Source of the DNA: Chitinophagaceae bacterium
Lineage (GTDB): Bacteria > Bacteroidota > Bacteroidia > Chitinophagales > Chitinophagaceae
Direction: 5' to 3'
DNA length: 64,000 bases
NCBI GenBank assembly: GCA_947447465.1
Contig: CANFKE010000003.1
Span: 1 to 64,000, forward strand
The notes beneath the pieces are model-generated. The model did no database searches, was not told the DNA's origin, and saw only the letters and a list, made by a program, of their open reading frames with translations. The position numbers were made by a program, and so were the translations under genes. Below, one piece after another: positions 18,044-27,339 of this stretch. How positions within the stretch are numbered: position 1 is the stretch's first letter; each line of letters opens with the position of its first letter.

Positions 18044-18589
18044 ATGTCAAGCCAAAAATTTACTCGTTTCTTATTTATACTTGCCGGTGTAGTAATAGGT
18101 GCAATACTTATTGCCGGCGCCCTGCAACCTCGCAGTATAACTGCTAGCCGATCTATTATTATACATGCATCCAAAGATTCAGTTTTCAATGAAATGGTGC
18201 ATTTTAAGAACTGGCCAAAATGGAGTCCCTGGAATAGAATGGATACGGCGATGAAAAATGAGTTCACCGGTAATGACGGACAACCCGGCAGTATTTACCA
18301 CTGGACAGGCGATGAACATAAGACCGGCGAAGCAGAATTGACCAATACCAAGGTATCAGGTACAGAAATGCAGTTTTCATTTAAATTGATAAAACCAGAA
18401 GCACCCCCTTCTACAGGCACCCTGAGTGCTGTAGATACCATAGGCGGCACCAAAGCCACCATATCTTTTACCAATCATTTCGATTATCCATGGAATGCTA
18501 TGATCATTTTCACAGACATGGACAAATTAATGGGTAAGGATCTGGACAATGCCATGAAAAACCTCAAAGAGGTAGTAGAAAAGAAATAA
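18044..18589 (+). CDS. SRPBCC-family (polyketide cyclase-like) protein
   Basis: A 181-residue protein with an N-terminal membrane segment (residues ~8-27) followed by an SRPBCC fold: SITASRSIIIHASKDSVFNEMVHFKNWPKWSPW, GSIYHWTGDE and a final helix DNAMKNLKEVVEKK. The family binds hydrophobic ligands in a helix-grip cavity; the ligand here cannot be read from sequence. The ATG is set by the promoter element just upstream. It is followed by lysS, which has its own promoter element. Confidence 0.8.
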   Translation: MSSQKFTRFLFILAGVVIGAILIAGALQPRSITASRSIIIHASKDSVFNEMVHFKNWPKWSPWNRMDTAMKNEFTGNDGQPGSIYHWTGDEHKTGEAELTNTKVSGTEMQFSFKLIKPEAPPSTGTLSAVDTIGGTKATISFTNHFDYPWNAMIIFTDMDKLMGKDLDNAMKNLKEVVEKK

Positions 18590-18644
18590 AGAGAACAAGT
18601 TCTTCTGTACTCTTTTTGACCATACAACATACACACCAATCAAT

Positions 18645-18652
18645 TATTTTTG
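18645..18652 (+). promoter_or_regulatory. -7 element TATTTTTG before lysS
   Basis: TAnnTTTG match with only 4 nt between its last base and the lysS ATG, implying a leaderless mRNA. Confidence 0.55.
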
Positions 18653-18656
18653 CAAC

Positions 18657-20174
18657 ATGCAAGCAACACTTAGCGAACAGGAAGTAATACGCCGCGAAAA
18701 ACTGGCTGAGCTCAAGGCTATGGGTATAGACCCGTATCCGGCTCCATTATATAATATTACACACACTGCTCAGCAAATAAAACAGGGCTATTCCGAAGAG
18801 ACCAAAGACGAATACAAAGAGATCTCTATTGCCGGAAGAATAATGAGCAGACGCGATATGGGTAAAGCCAATTTCGCCGTTTTGCAAGACGAGACAGGCA
18901 CCATACAGATCTACATCAAGCGCGATGAAATATGCCCAGGTGAAGATAAAAGCCTGTTTGATACTGTTTGGAAAAGACTGCTCGATCTGGGGGATATCAT
19001 AGGCATCAAAGGTTATGGCTTTATTACTAAGACAGGAGAGACTTCTGTGCATGTTCAGTCATTCACTGTAATGTCTAAAGCTTTACGTCCGTTACCATCT
19101 GTGAAAGAGAAGGATGGTGAAGTATTCAATGAAGTTACCGATCTCGAATTCAAATATCGTCAGCGCTATGCCGACCTTATCGTTAATCCGGGCGTGCGCG
19201 ATACATTCACCAGGATCACAAAGATGAAGAACGCTATTCGTTCTTTCCTCAATGAGCGTGGTGGACTGGAGGTAGATACTCCTGTACTGCAAAGCATTCC
19301 GGGTGGTGCATTGGCGCGTCCGTTCATTACCCATCACAACGCATTGGACATCCCGTTGTACCTGCGTATTGCCAATGAGCTCTACCTCAAGAGGCTGATC
19401 GTTGGTGGTTTCCCTTGGGTATATGAGTTCAGCCGCAACTTCCGTAATGAAGGAATGGACCGTACACACAACCCGGAGTTCACCATCCTTGAATTTTACG
19501 TTGCCTACAAAGACTATCTGTGGATGATGGAAACTACAGAGCAAATGCTTGAAGAGACCGCTATTGCTACTAATGGTGTATCTACAAGCGTTATTGACGG
19601 AGTAGAGATCGACTTTAAAGCACCCTACAAACGCATCAGCATTTATGACGCCATAAAGGAACATACAGGTTTCGATATCAGTAACATGGACGAAGCAGGA
19701 CTGCGCGAGGTATGTAAGTCACTTAACATTCAGGTGGACGGCACTATGGGTAAAGGCAAGCTGGTTGATGAGATCTTTGGCGGCAAGTGCGAAAAACATT
19801 ACGTACAGCCAACTTTCATCATTGACTACCCTGTAGAAATGAGCCCGCTTACCAAGAAACATCGCGAAAAAGAAGGTCTGGTAGAACGTTTTGAACTGAT
19901 CATCAATGGTAAAGAAATAGCCAATGCATATAGCGAATTGAATGATCCTATTGACCAGCGCGAACGTTTTGAAGAACAACTGAAGAACATGGAACGTGGT
20001 GATGACGAAGCGATGTTCATTGATAACGACTTCCTGCGTGCACTGGAATATGGTATGCCTCCTACTGCGGGTATAGGCATTGGTATTGAGCGTTTGGCTA
20101 TGTTGCTCACAGGCAATGTATCTATTCAGGATGTACTGTTCTTCCCTCAGATGAGACCCGAAAACGTTGCATAG
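18657..20174 (+). CDS. lysS: Lysyl-tRNA synthetase, class II
   Basis: A 505-residue enzyme that charges tRNA-Lys in the cytoplasm. An N-terminal OB-fold anticodon-binding domain (residues ~55-155, SIAGRIMSRRDMGKANFAVLQD) is followed by the class II catalytic core with motif 2 (FRNEGMDRTHNPEFTILEF) and motif 3 (GIGIGIERLAMLLTG). The length is normal for the bacterial enzyme. It ends TAG overlapping by one base the GTG start of the next gene, so the two are translationally coupled. Confidence 0.98.
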   Translation: MQATLSEQEVIRREKLAELKAMGIDPYPAPLYNITHTAQQIKQGYSEETKDEYKEISIAGRIMSRRDMGKANFAVLQDETGTIQIYIKRDEICPGEDKSLFDTVWKRLLDLGDIIGIKGYGFITKTGETSVHVQSFTVMSKALRPLPSVKEKDGEVFNEVTDLEFKYRQRYADLIVNPGVRDTFTRITKMKNAIRSFLNERGGLEVDTPVLQSIPGGALARPFITHHNALDIPLYLRIANELYLKRLIVGGFPWVYEFSRNFRNEGMDRTHNPEFTILEFYVAYKDYLWMMETTEQMLEETAIATNGVSTSVIDGVEIDFKAPYKRISIYDAIKEHTGFDISNMDEAGLREVCKSLNIQVDGTMGKGKLVDEIFGGKCEKHYVQPTFIIDYPVEMSPLTKKHREKEGLVERFELIINGKEIANAYSELNDPIDQRERFEEQLKNMERGDDEAMFIDNDFLRALEYGMPPTAGIGIGIERLAMLLTGNVSIQDVLFFPQMRPENVA

Positions 20175-20779
20175 TGAAAAAGTTTATTCTCTCCATATTA
20201 TTATTAGCTGCTATCCCGGTAAGTGCACAAACTTACCGGGACAGCATTGCTGTTTACCAAAAACAGTACACTAAAGAATTACTGGAGGATAAACGTAGCC
20301 CGATAAAACCTGCTGACGTTAAGTACATGCATTTCTTTCCTGCTGACAGAAGCTACTGCGTATGGGGCGATGTTAAAGTAACAGTGGGAAGCAAACCATT
20401 TCTCATAGATACGCACAGCGGAAAACAAAAACCATTCAAAGAATACGGCACGATAACCTTTATCATACACGACACTACTATTACATTGCACATGTACCAG
20501 AGTGTTGACATGGTGAACGGAAGGCCAACTACCGAAGACCTTTTTATACCCTTTACAGACCTTACCAATTACGAGACCACATTTGCAGGCGGTCGTTACA
20601 TAGATCTATCAATAAAAGATATTACTAACGATCGGTTACTCATAGACTTCAATAAATGCTACAATCCTTACTGTGCGTTTGCTGAAGGTTATTCCTGCCC
20701 CATCCCACCCAATGAGAATGCCATTCATATGCCTATCCCAGCGGGCGAAATGATGTTCACCAAACACATGGGATACTAA
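20174..20779 (+). CDS. DUF1684 family secreted protein
   Basis: A 201-residue protein starting with GTG (the TAGTG junction with lysS). The N-terminus MKKFILSILLLAAIPVSAQ is a signal peptide. The body shows the DUF1684 pattern: a first half with YMHFFPADRSY, then GGRYIDLSIKD...LIDFNKCYNPYCAFAEGYSCPIPPNEN...PIPAGEMMF. The family is common in Bacteroidota; its biochemical role is unknown. The conserved Cys pair (NPYCAFAEGYSC) is intact. Confidence 0.88.
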   Translation: MKKFILSILLLAAIPVSAQTYRDSIAVYQKQYTKELLEDKRSPIKPADVKYMHFFPADRSYCVWGDVKVTVGSKPFLIDTHSGKQKPFKEYGTITFIIHDTTITLHMYQSVDMVNGRPTTEDLFIPFTDLTNYETTFAGGRYIDLSIKDITNDRLLIDFNKCYNPYCAFAEGYSCPIPPNENAIHMPIPAGEMMFTKHMGY

Positions 20780-20908
20780 CACCTATTTATCACAGTAGAT
20801 CATAATTATCAATACACAACATAATTTTTATGTCATAATAAGTATTGCTTACTTTTAAATTATCAGATGGTCGAAGAAGTACACCCTAAAAATTAACCAC
20901 ATATAGGG

Positions 20909-21892
20909 CTACTTGACAGACTTTGTTTTCTTAGCCTGTTTTTTAAAATAACCACGAGTCAATGCATTGTGCTTCAATGCCTCCATATCTTCACTAAATG
21001 CTGCTGTACCTTTCTCTATATTGTCCATGCTATGATTCAATCTGGAAACGAATTGAGTATCTCTGAGTAAGGTATGTACCGCACCTTTGCCATAGAACAT
21101 ATCCTCATGAAGTTGCTGCACAACACTGTCTATAGCTGCTATAGCGGTAACCGACTCCTGAGATGCTTTGTCAATATTAGCAATAGCCTGCTTGATATCC
21201 GTTGCTGCCTTTTCATCCTTCAGCAACATACCTGCAGTGCCCCTTCCTTCATGCAAGTCCTTAGCTATCTCATGTATCACATCCATAAGCTCGTTGATCT
21301 TTATAGAAGCCTCTTTTATATTGTTGATAGACAGCTTCAGGTTAACAGGAATAGTAGTATCATTGAGTATGCTCCAAAGTGCTTTACTGTTATTAAGCTG
21401 GTCAACTGTATTCACTAGCTTAAAGGAAAGTACCTCTACATTATTATTGGTACTGGACAGCTTCTCTATCATCTCATCGGTATAAGGAGCTTTGCGCGTG
21501 AACAATAGCCCATCTTCTTCTATTACAGGTGACGCTATCTTATTGGGTGTAATATTAATGACCTTATTGCCCATCAATCCATCGTTACCGATAGCAGCTG
21601 TAGAGTTCTTATGAATATATGGCTTCATACTCTTATCAATGATCAGAGTGACCTCAACAGTTGTATCATCAATTACCCTGATCTTATCGACCGTTCCCAC
21701 CTGTATGCCGGAGAACCTGACATTATTACCTGCTATAAGTCCATTGATATTTGAGAACCTCGCTCGCAAATAAAAATTAGAACCAAAGAAATTCTGGTTC
21801 CTACCTATCAGGTAAAGTGAGATGATAAGTATTGCTACTGCCGACGAAATGAACAGTCCCAGTTTTACATTATTGATCGTGTCTTTTGCCAT
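20909..21892 (-). CDS. mlaD: MlaD/MCE-family lipid-transport substrate-binding protein
   Basis: A 327-residue protein with one N-terminal transmembrane anchor (about 10-29, VKLGLFISSAVAILIISLYLI) and an MCE domain (about 35-115, with FSNINGLIAGNNVRFSGIQVGTVDKI). The rest is helical (INELMDVIHEIA...), as in longer Bacteroidota MCE proteins. In the Mla system this periplasmic subunit forms a hexamer that carries phospholipids between the membranes. Last gene of the mlaE-mlaF-mlaD order, 5 bp after mlaF. Confidence 0.9.
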   Translation of the reverse strand: MAKDTINNVKLGLFISSAVAILIISLYLIGRNQNFFGSNFYLRARFSNINGLIAGNNVRFSGIQVGTVDKIRVIDDTTVEVTLIIDKSMKPYIHKNSTAAIGNDGLMGNKVINITPNKIASPVIEEDGLLFTRKAPYTDEMIEKLSSTNNNVEVLSFKLVNTVDQLNNSKALWSILNDTTIPVNLKLSINNIKEASIKINELMDVIHEIAKDLHEGRGTAGMLLKDEKAATDIKQAIANIDKASQESVTAIAAIDSVVQQLHEDMFYGKGAVHTLLRDTQFVSRLNHSMDNIEKGTAAFSEDMEALKHNALTRGYFKKQAKKTKSVK

Positions 21893-21897
21893 AAAAT

Positions 21898-22677
21898 CTA
21901 TTCAAAAAACTGTTTAATATTTTCATCATCAGAATGCAACAACTCATTGTATGTGCCTATCGCATAACACACACCATTCAGCAATAAAGCTACCCTATCA
22001 GCTGTCTGTTTTACACAATTCATATCGTGTGAGATAATTATGGATGAAGTACTATACTTATGCTGTATATCGGTAATGAGCTTACTGATCTCTCTTGCGG
22101 TTATAGGGTCAAGTCCCGTAGTAGGTTCATCGTATAAAATGATCTGCGGGTTAAGGATAAGTGCGCGTGCCAGTGCCACTCTTTTTTGCATACCACCCGA
22201 CAATTCAGATGGCAACATATCAACTGTATTGGCAAGACCTACATTCGTCAACGTTTCCATGATCCTGCTGTTCACCTCCTGCCTGGTAAGGCGTCCCAAA
22301 TGTCTGCGCATAGGAAATTGCAGATTCTCCCTGATAGTCATAGAGTCATACAGCGCATTGCTCTGAAAAAGGAAGCCAATATGAGACCTTAGCTCATCCA
22401 TATGCTTGTGATCTAGAGATTCTATATTCTTACCCAACACTTCTATCGTACCACTATCAGGCAACATTAACCCGATGATACATTTAATGAGTACAGACTT
22501 ACCACTACCTGACTTTCCTAAAACGACCAGACTTTCTCCACGTCTTAACTCAATACTGAATCCATTAAGTACCACTCTGTCACCAAAACCTTTTTTCAGA
22601 TCCTTTATCACTATTACAGGATCAATAGTGCTGGGTTCATTAGTCGTATTAGTATGTATGTTTTCAGTCATCATCAT
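21898..22677 (-). CDS. mlaF: MlaF-like ABC transporter ATP-binding protein
   Basis: A 259-residue ATPase driving lipid transport with MlaE. Walker A GKSGSGKS at ~54-61, signature LSGGMQKRVALARAL, Walker B IILYDEPTTGLDP and switch His in IIISHDMN are all present. Three consecutive in-frame ATGs lie at the start (22677, 22674, 22671); the first directly abuts the mlaE stop codon. The order and spacing show one transcript with mlaE and mlaD. Confidence 0.95.
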   Translation of the reverse strand: MMMTENIHTNTTNEPSTIDPVIVIKDLKKGFGDRVVLNGFSIELRRGESLVVLGKSGSGKSVLIKCIIGLMLPDSGTIEVLGKNIESLDHKHMDELRSHIGFLFQSNALYDSMTIRENLQFPMRRHLGRLTRQEVNSRIMETLTNVGLANTVDMLPSELSGGMQKRVALARALILNPQIILYDEPTTGLDPITAREISKLITDIQHKYSTSSIIISHDMNCVKQTADRVALLLNGVCYAIGTYNELLHSDDENIKQFFE

Positions 22678-23448
22678 CTAGTTTAGCCCTAACACATCAG
22701 TGATTTGAACAGCCAATAAATCTATTATAAAGACAACTACCGACGAGATAACTACTGCAGAATTTGCCGCTCTTCCCACTCCTTCTGTGCCCTTGGAAGA
22801 ATTGTAACCCTTATAGCATCCAATAATGCCAATGGCGAAACCAAAAAAGAACGTTTTGATTGTTGCTGGTAATACATCACCAAAATGAAGTGTATTAAAT
22901 ACCTCAAAGAAGAATAATCCGAGACTGGTATGGTCTTTGATATTGACACCGAGATAAGAACCGTAAAGCCCTATCGCATCTGATAAAACAGTAAGAACAG
23001 GCAACATCAATGTAGCAGCTAGTACTCTGGTCACTACAAGATATTTGAATGGGTTGGTACCAGAGACCTCCATAGCATCTATTTGTTCGGTCACCTTCAT
23101 AGAACCCAATTCTGCCCCCATACTAGAGCTGATCTTACCTGCAAATATAAGAGCTGAAATAACAGGACCAATCTCTCTGACAATTGCCAGACTGACCATG
23201 ACCGGCAGCTTGGAAACTACACCATAACTAAGTAATGTTGGGCGCAATTGCATAGTAAGAACCAGACCCATAATAAAGCCGGTGATACCAATCAGAGGCA
23301 ACGACTTATAGCCAATTGTGAAGCATTGTCTTATGAATTGCCTTACTTCATACCGTGGTTGAAATATCTCCTGAAAATATCGGGATACAAATCGGGCAAC
23401 CGAACCGGTTTCTGATAAAAACGATCGTATTGGAGCAAATAGTTTCAT
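22678..23448 (-). CDS. mlaE: MlaE-like ABC transporter permease
   Basis: A 256-residue inner-membrane permease of the MlaE family with about five hydrophobic segments and the conserved AGKISSSMGAELGSMKVTEQIDAMEVSGTNPFKYLVVTRV block. First gene of the mla operon. Its promoter carries a TATCTTTG -7 element and two Crp/Fnr-like boxes with the same geometry as the cytochrome oxidase promoter, suggesting oxygen-linked expression. Confidence 0.95.
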   Translation of the reverse strand: MKLFAPIRSFLSETGSVARFVSRYFQEIFQPRYEVRQFIRQCFTIGYKSLPLIGITGFIMGLVLTMQLRPTLLSYGVVSKLPVMVSLAIVREIGPVISALIFAGKISSSMGAELGSMKVTEQIDAMEVSGTNPFKYLVVTRVLAATLMLPVLTVLSDAIGLYGSYLGVNIKDHTSLGLFFFEVFNTLHFGDVLPATIKTFFFGFAIGIIGCYKGYNSSKGTEGVGRAANSAVVISSVVVFIIDLLAVQITDVLGLN

Positions 23449-23465
23449 GGTATGAGATACGAATA

Positions 23466-23530
23466 CAAAGATAGACCATCAGACAACCATGAAACATAAA
23501 GCTGATCATATGATAACATGATCCTCATCA
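23466..23530 (-). promoter_or_regulatory. mlaE promoter with paired Crp/Fnr-like boxes
   Basis: The -7 element is TATCTTTG (plus-strand CAAAGATA, 23466-23473). The distal box TGATCCTCATCA (23519-23530) is a full palindromic match to TGATnnnnATCA; the proximal TAAAGCTGATCA (23497-23508) keeps one perfect half. Box centres are 22 bp apart, the nearer 29.5 bp from the -7 edge. Predicted leader is about a dozen nucleotides. Confidence 0.6.
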
Positions 23531-23546
23531 TGCAACTCAGATATTA

Positions 23547-24320
23547 CTATTCAGACGTCTGATTGATTTTGATCAATCTATCCTTATGCTCCATTGTTGC
23601 CGCATAGCCCAACTCAAATAGCTGATCAGCACGTTTAATATCGAACATACCAAAACCAGCAAGTAATGGCTCAATGAATATATTGCAGAGTGCAGACCGT
23701 TCATGAACACTTGCTGCGATGACCATATGAAAACACTGATCAATTACAGAAACCTTGCCTTGTTTAACAGGATCATTGTCAACTCTCAGCTTATTGACAT
23801 GCGACCCGATAAGTACATCGTACTTGCCTACCAGTGGCTCAACCGGGAAATTATTAAGCATACCACCATCCAACAATTCATATGCACCAAAGAGCACCGG
23901 TTGAAATACGAGCGGAACAGATGAAGAGCCAATGACCGGATCAAACAACTTACCGGATGAGAACGTAACCGACCTTTGACAGATCATGTCTGTAGCCGTT
24001 ACATATAAAGGCATTTTCAATTGCGCAAAATCATCATTACCTATCAATTCAGATAACGCTTTACGTAAACTTGCAGCAGAAAAAATGCCCGGCTTAAGCC
24101 AGGCAATATCAGAAATACCAAAATAACTACGTCCTTTTAAGGTTGTAAGAATATCTTTAGGGGTATGCCCAGCGGCGTATAAAGCTCCGATGATAGCCCC
24201 TGCACTTACACCGGAAACAGCTGATATAGCTATATTAAGATCATTCAGCGCCTGAAGCACACCCAGATGGGCGGCACCACGGGCTCCCCCACCGGACAAA
24301 ACTATACCAACTGACTTCAT
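23547..24320 (-). CDS. Patatin-like phospholipase (RssA-type)
   Basis: A 257-residue cytoplasmic patatin-fold hydrolase. The oxyanion motif GGGARGAAH (~10-18), nucleophile elbow GVSAG (Ser39) and catalytic Asp151 in DGG are intact, so it should be an active Ser-Asp lipid hydrolase. It has no signal peptide. It follows a universal stress protein gene by 10 bp and is probably cotranscribed with it under Crp/Fnr-like control. The natural lipid substrate is not evident; location beside mla suggests a membrane-lipid role (inference). Confidence 0.92.
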   Translation of the reverse strand: MKSVGIVLSGGGARGAAHLGVLQALNDLNIAISAVSGVSAGAIIGALYAAGHTPKDILTTLKGRSYFGISDIAWLKPGIFSAASLRKALSELIGNDDFAQLKMPLYVTATDMICQRSVTFSSGKLFDPVIGSSSVPLVFQPVLFGAYELLDGGMLNNFPVEPLVGKYDVLIGSHVNKLRVDNDPVKQGKVSVIDQCFHMVIAASVHERSALCNIFIEPLLAGFGMFDIKRADQLFELGYAATMEHKDRLIKINQTSE

Positions 24321-24330
24321 TTAATATCTA

Positions 24331-25155
24331 CTATTTGTGGGCAATAAATACCGGCACAAGGTGCTTATGTAATACCTCTGCAATAAAACTCTTTCTAAAC
24401 ATCTCTGAAAAACCCGAACGACCAAAAGAACCGGAAACTAATAACGGATTGCCATAATTACTTAACCAGTTTTCAAGATCTTTCTTAGGATTTATTTTCA
24501 GTTTGAAGATACTTAATTTATCAAAATGAAGTGATGCAAATTCTTCAATAGCCTTTCTTTCAGGAACACCTTCATGGCCACTATCAAAATAAACTAATAG
24601 CGTGTGAATACTTTTAAACTCTGGAAATAAATAGGCAAACTGCTTTATCGCATATACAGACCGTTCACTACCATCGTATGCAATGATGATATTATTGGGG
24701 GTCTTGTAGTCATCAGATACAAGCATTACTGGGCACTCGGTCGTACGCAATACATTTTCAACATACGCATCATGCGTGTCATCACCCAGATTAGTGTAAA
24801 AAGATGAATTGCTCAATACCAGTACATCTCCAAAACGAGACTCCTGCTTTATCTTTTCCAGCACATGACGAGTAAAGTCTTTGTGGACCGAAAACTTCAT
24901 TTTATTGTCGGCACAGAGGTCAGTAAATCTAATGATATTCTCATTGATGATCTCATCGTCATCTTTTAGAGGTTGTTGAACGAATACCGGACCTGCAGGC
25001 ATTCCTCCGTAAGAATAATACAATTCAACATAATCGATAGATGGAAGGAATAATCCGGTTGCCATAACAGGCTGGTAACGATTCATCTGCTTAGCAAACT
25101 CAAAAACACCGTTTGAGAAATGACGGCCATCAAATGCCATTAATATCCGTTTCAT
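24331..25155 (-). CDS. Universal stress protein (double UspA domain)
   Basis: A 274-residue protein with two UspA-like domains: one opening RILMAFDGRHFSNGVFEFAK, the other NIIIAYDGSERSVYAIKQFAYLFP. The C-terminal SGSFGRSGFSEMFRKSF resembles the ATP-binding loop but lacks the canonical final Gly-Ser/Thr. Such proteins are commonly induced under low oxygen or stationary phase. The promoter has a perfect ATGATnnnnATCAT box at the position expected for activation. Confidence 0.88.
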   Translation of the reverse strand: MKRILMAFDGRHFSNGVFEFAKQMNRYQPVMATGLFLPSIDYVELYYSYGGMPAGPVFVQQPLKDDDEIINENIIRFTDLCADNKMKFSVHKDFTRHVLEKIKQESRFGDVLVLSNSSFYTNLGDDTHDAYVENVLRTTECPVMLVSDDYKTPNNIIIAYDGSERSVYAIKQFAYLFPEFKSIHTLLVYFDSGHEGVPERKAIEEFASLHFDKLSIFKLKINPKKDLENWLSNYGNPLLVSGSFGRSGFSEMFRKSFIAEVLHKHLVPVFIAHK

Positions 25156-25174
25156 ATAGAGAAGTATATGAAAA

Positions 25175-25239
25175 CAAAATTATCGAAGCAGGCGATTGTA
25201 TATGATGATGCTCATCATTACAAAAACTATTCCACATCA
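25175..25239 (-). promoter_or_regulatory. usp-patatin promoter with paired Crp/Fnr-like boxes
   Basis: The -7 element is TAATTTTG (plus-strand CAAAATTA, 25175-25182). The proximal box TGATGCTCATCA (25206-25217), part of a 14-bp ATGATnnnnATCAT palindrome, is centred 29.5 bp from the -7 edge, about -41.5. The distal TATTCCACATCA (25228-25239), with one perfect half, is 22 bp further. Confidence 0.65.
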
Positions 25240-25243
25240 ATAA

Positions 25244-26608
25244 CTAAATGGCTTTGCTAAAAGTAGAATTGACCTTTGTATCCTGATCTCTGTGGAGATA
25301 CAGATCAAATGCACTGCAAATATTACGAATGAAATTTCTGCCTGATGATGTAACGACCAGACCCGAAACATCATAAATGATCAAACCGTCAGCAGCAAGA
25401 TCAGAGAGCATGGGAAAAGTAAATTGTTTTAATAAAGTAAGATGATGTGGCGCAAACAGTGTCTTGCCCTGACAACTGATATCAAGAATATATCTTCTGA
25501 ATGCTTCATCTTCTTCGCTTAGAAAATAGCCCTTAACAACAGGCATAGTGCCCAGACCTATGAACTGATAATAATCGTGAATAGTTTTGGAGTTTTGAGC
25601 AAATGCATTACCTGTATCGCTTATAGCAGATACACCCATACCCAGTAATATTTTTGTATGCTGGGTCGTATAGCCCATAAAATTACGATGCAACCTGTTC
25701 TCTTGCCATGCTATGTACAGATCATCTCCGGTTAATGCAAAATGATCCATCCCTACATCTTCATATCCGGCTTGCGCAAACATTTCCTGACCTAACAAAT
25801 ACAAGGCCATTTTTTCTTCTGACCCCGGTAAATCTTGTTCATTGAATAATCGCTGACCTCTGCTGGTCCAAGGTACATGAGCATAACTATAGAAAGCTAC
25901 CCTATCAGGCCTCAGTGATATAGATTGCTCTAATGTCTTTCGCATTCTTTCCAAAGTCTGTAATGGAAGTCCGTAGATAAGGTCAAAGTTAACAGAGGTA
26001 TAACCAATCTCTCTAGCCATCTCTGTTGCATTCTTCACGTTTTCAAATGGTTGTATGCGATTGATAACATGCTGTACCTCAGGATTATTATCTTGTACGC
26101 CATAGCTGACACGCCTGAAACCTAGGTCGAATAATGTCTGTAAATGTTGTCTCGTAGTATTATTTGGATGACCTTCCAGACTAAAATCATGATCATCGGG
26201 AACAATGCAATCAGCTAATATCGTGGACAAAAAAGATCTGAGATGCTCAGGAGAAAAGAACGTAGGTGTACCACCTCCCAAATGTATTTCCCTGACAACA
26301 GGTTTTTGAGGCATCAACTCCAAATACATTTTCCACTCTTTCAAGAGCGCTGTTATATATTCAGACTCAACGCTGTGATTGGTAGTTATTTTTTTATTAC
26401 ACCCGCAATAAGTACATAGAGATTCACAGAAAGGCAAATGAAAATACAGACTTATTCCATCAGTAAGATTGGTTATCTCGAACTGTTGCCTGAAAGTTTC
26501 TTTCCACCTGTGAACATCTATATTTTCCTTCCAATTAGGTACAGTAGGATAGCTTGTGTAACGAGGAACAGCAACATTATATTTATTGACCAAACTGATA
26601 TCGGACAT
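25244..26608 (-). CDS. hemN: Oxygen-independent coproporphyrinogen III oxidase (radical SAM)
   Basis: A 454-residue enzyme that converts coproporphyrinogen III to protoporphyrinogen IX for heme synthesis without oxygen. The radical SAM cluster motif CESLCTYC (Cys61, 65, 68) with an additional Cys70 matches HemN; the SAM-binding GGGTPTFF follows. Length matches genuine HemN rather than the shorter HemW. It is the last gene of the cbb3 oxidase operon, 20 bp after the TauE/SafE-like gene, so heme supply at low oxygen is coupled to synthesis of the heme-rich oxidase. Confidence 0.96.
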   Translation of the reverse strand: MSDISLVNKYNVAVPRYTSYPTVPNWKENIDVHRWKETFRQQFEITNLTDGISLYFHLPFCESLCTYCGCNKKITTNHSVESEYITALLKEWKMYLELMPQKPVVREIHLGGGTPTFFSPEHLRSFLSTILADCIVPDDHDFSLEGHPNNTTRQHLQTLFDLGFRRVSYGVQDNNPEVQHVINRIQPFENVKNATEMAREIGYTSVNFDLIYGLPLQTLERMRKTLEQSISLRPDRVAFYSYAHVPWTSRGQRLFNEQDLPGSEEKMALYLLGQEMFAQAGYEDVGMDHFALTGDDLYIAWQENRLHRNFMGYTTQHTKILLGMGVSAISDTGNAFAQNSKTIHDYYQFIGLGTMPVVKGYFLSEEDEAFRRYILDISCQGKTLFAPHHLTLLKQFTFPMLSDLAADGLIIYDVSGLVVTSSGRNFIRNICSAFDLYLHRDQDTKVNSTFSKAI

Positions 26609-26628
26609 AGAAAAGAGTATTAAGGATA

Positions 26629-27339
26629 TTATTTTTTATGACAGCAACTGGCCTTCACCTCATGCTGGGTCACCACAACCTTAGGACTAAGATATGGAAT
26701 ACCTAAATTCATACCTCTTAGCATGAACAAGCATCCGAAAGAGAACATGATAACAGGAACCATGCCGCGGATATGCTTAAGATGTATGAAAGACGCCTTA
26801 CTCTTCAACACTGTAAGAGAGATAAGCATGGGTAGTGTTCCTAAACCAAACACATACATAAGTCCCATAGATTGCAGCGCGCTATCGGCAGCCACCGTTG
26901 CCGAAAGCGCCATATATACCAATCCGCAAGGCAGCATACCGTTGAGCGCTCCGGTAATGAACAAAGTACCTAAACCCGGTCTGCCAATGAATGTACCCAG
27001 ATTACGAGTAACAAAATCGGCCCAAGGCAAATTGATACGAAAACGGCTTCGTGGAAGAAAGGAAATAATACCGGCAAGCAATAGAGATGCGCCCAGCGCA
27101 ATAGAAATATACTGCTGTACCTGTGGCTGAAAAAGGTTGCGGAATGAGTGCAATACCAATGCAAGCATAGCATATACAGAAACACGACCAAAGTGGTAGA
27201 GGAATATACCCAACCACCTTTTAAAACCATGAAGGAACTGAAACGGCATGACCCATACTATAGGTCCACACATACCCGCACAATGCAGACTACCTGTAAA
27301 ACCCATCAATAAGATCATTGTAACCGAAAGCGTATTCAT
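26629..27339 (-). CDS. TauE/SafE (CcoI-neighbour) membrane protein
   Basis: A 236-residue membrane protein with about six hydrophobic segments and the N-terminal GSLHCAGMCGPIV motif, with Cys and His that may bind metal, typical of the TauE/SafE-like protein that accompanies cbb3 oxidase genes in many Gram-negative bacteria. The C-terminus is Cys/His-rich (ASCCHKK), consistent with a role in copper handling for the oxidase (inference). Its ATG overlaps the ccoH stop codon by one base (TAATG). Confidence 0.85.
   Translation of the reverse strand: MNTLSVTMILLMGFTGSLHCAGMCGPIVWVMPFQFLHGFKRWLGIFLYHFGRVSVYAMLALVLHSFRNLFQPQVQQYISIALGASLLLAGIISFLPRSRFRINLPWADFVTRNLGTFIGRPGLGTLFITGALNGMLPCGLVYMALSATVAADSALQSMGLMYVFGLGTLPMLISLTVLKSKASFIHLKHIRGMVPVIMFSFGCLFMLRGMNLGIPYLSPKVVVTQHEVKASCCHKK

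Noticed and set aside
19092-19664. 190-codon minus-strand frame in lysS
   Set aside because: It is the antisense of a highly conserved essential gene; no promoter or family features.
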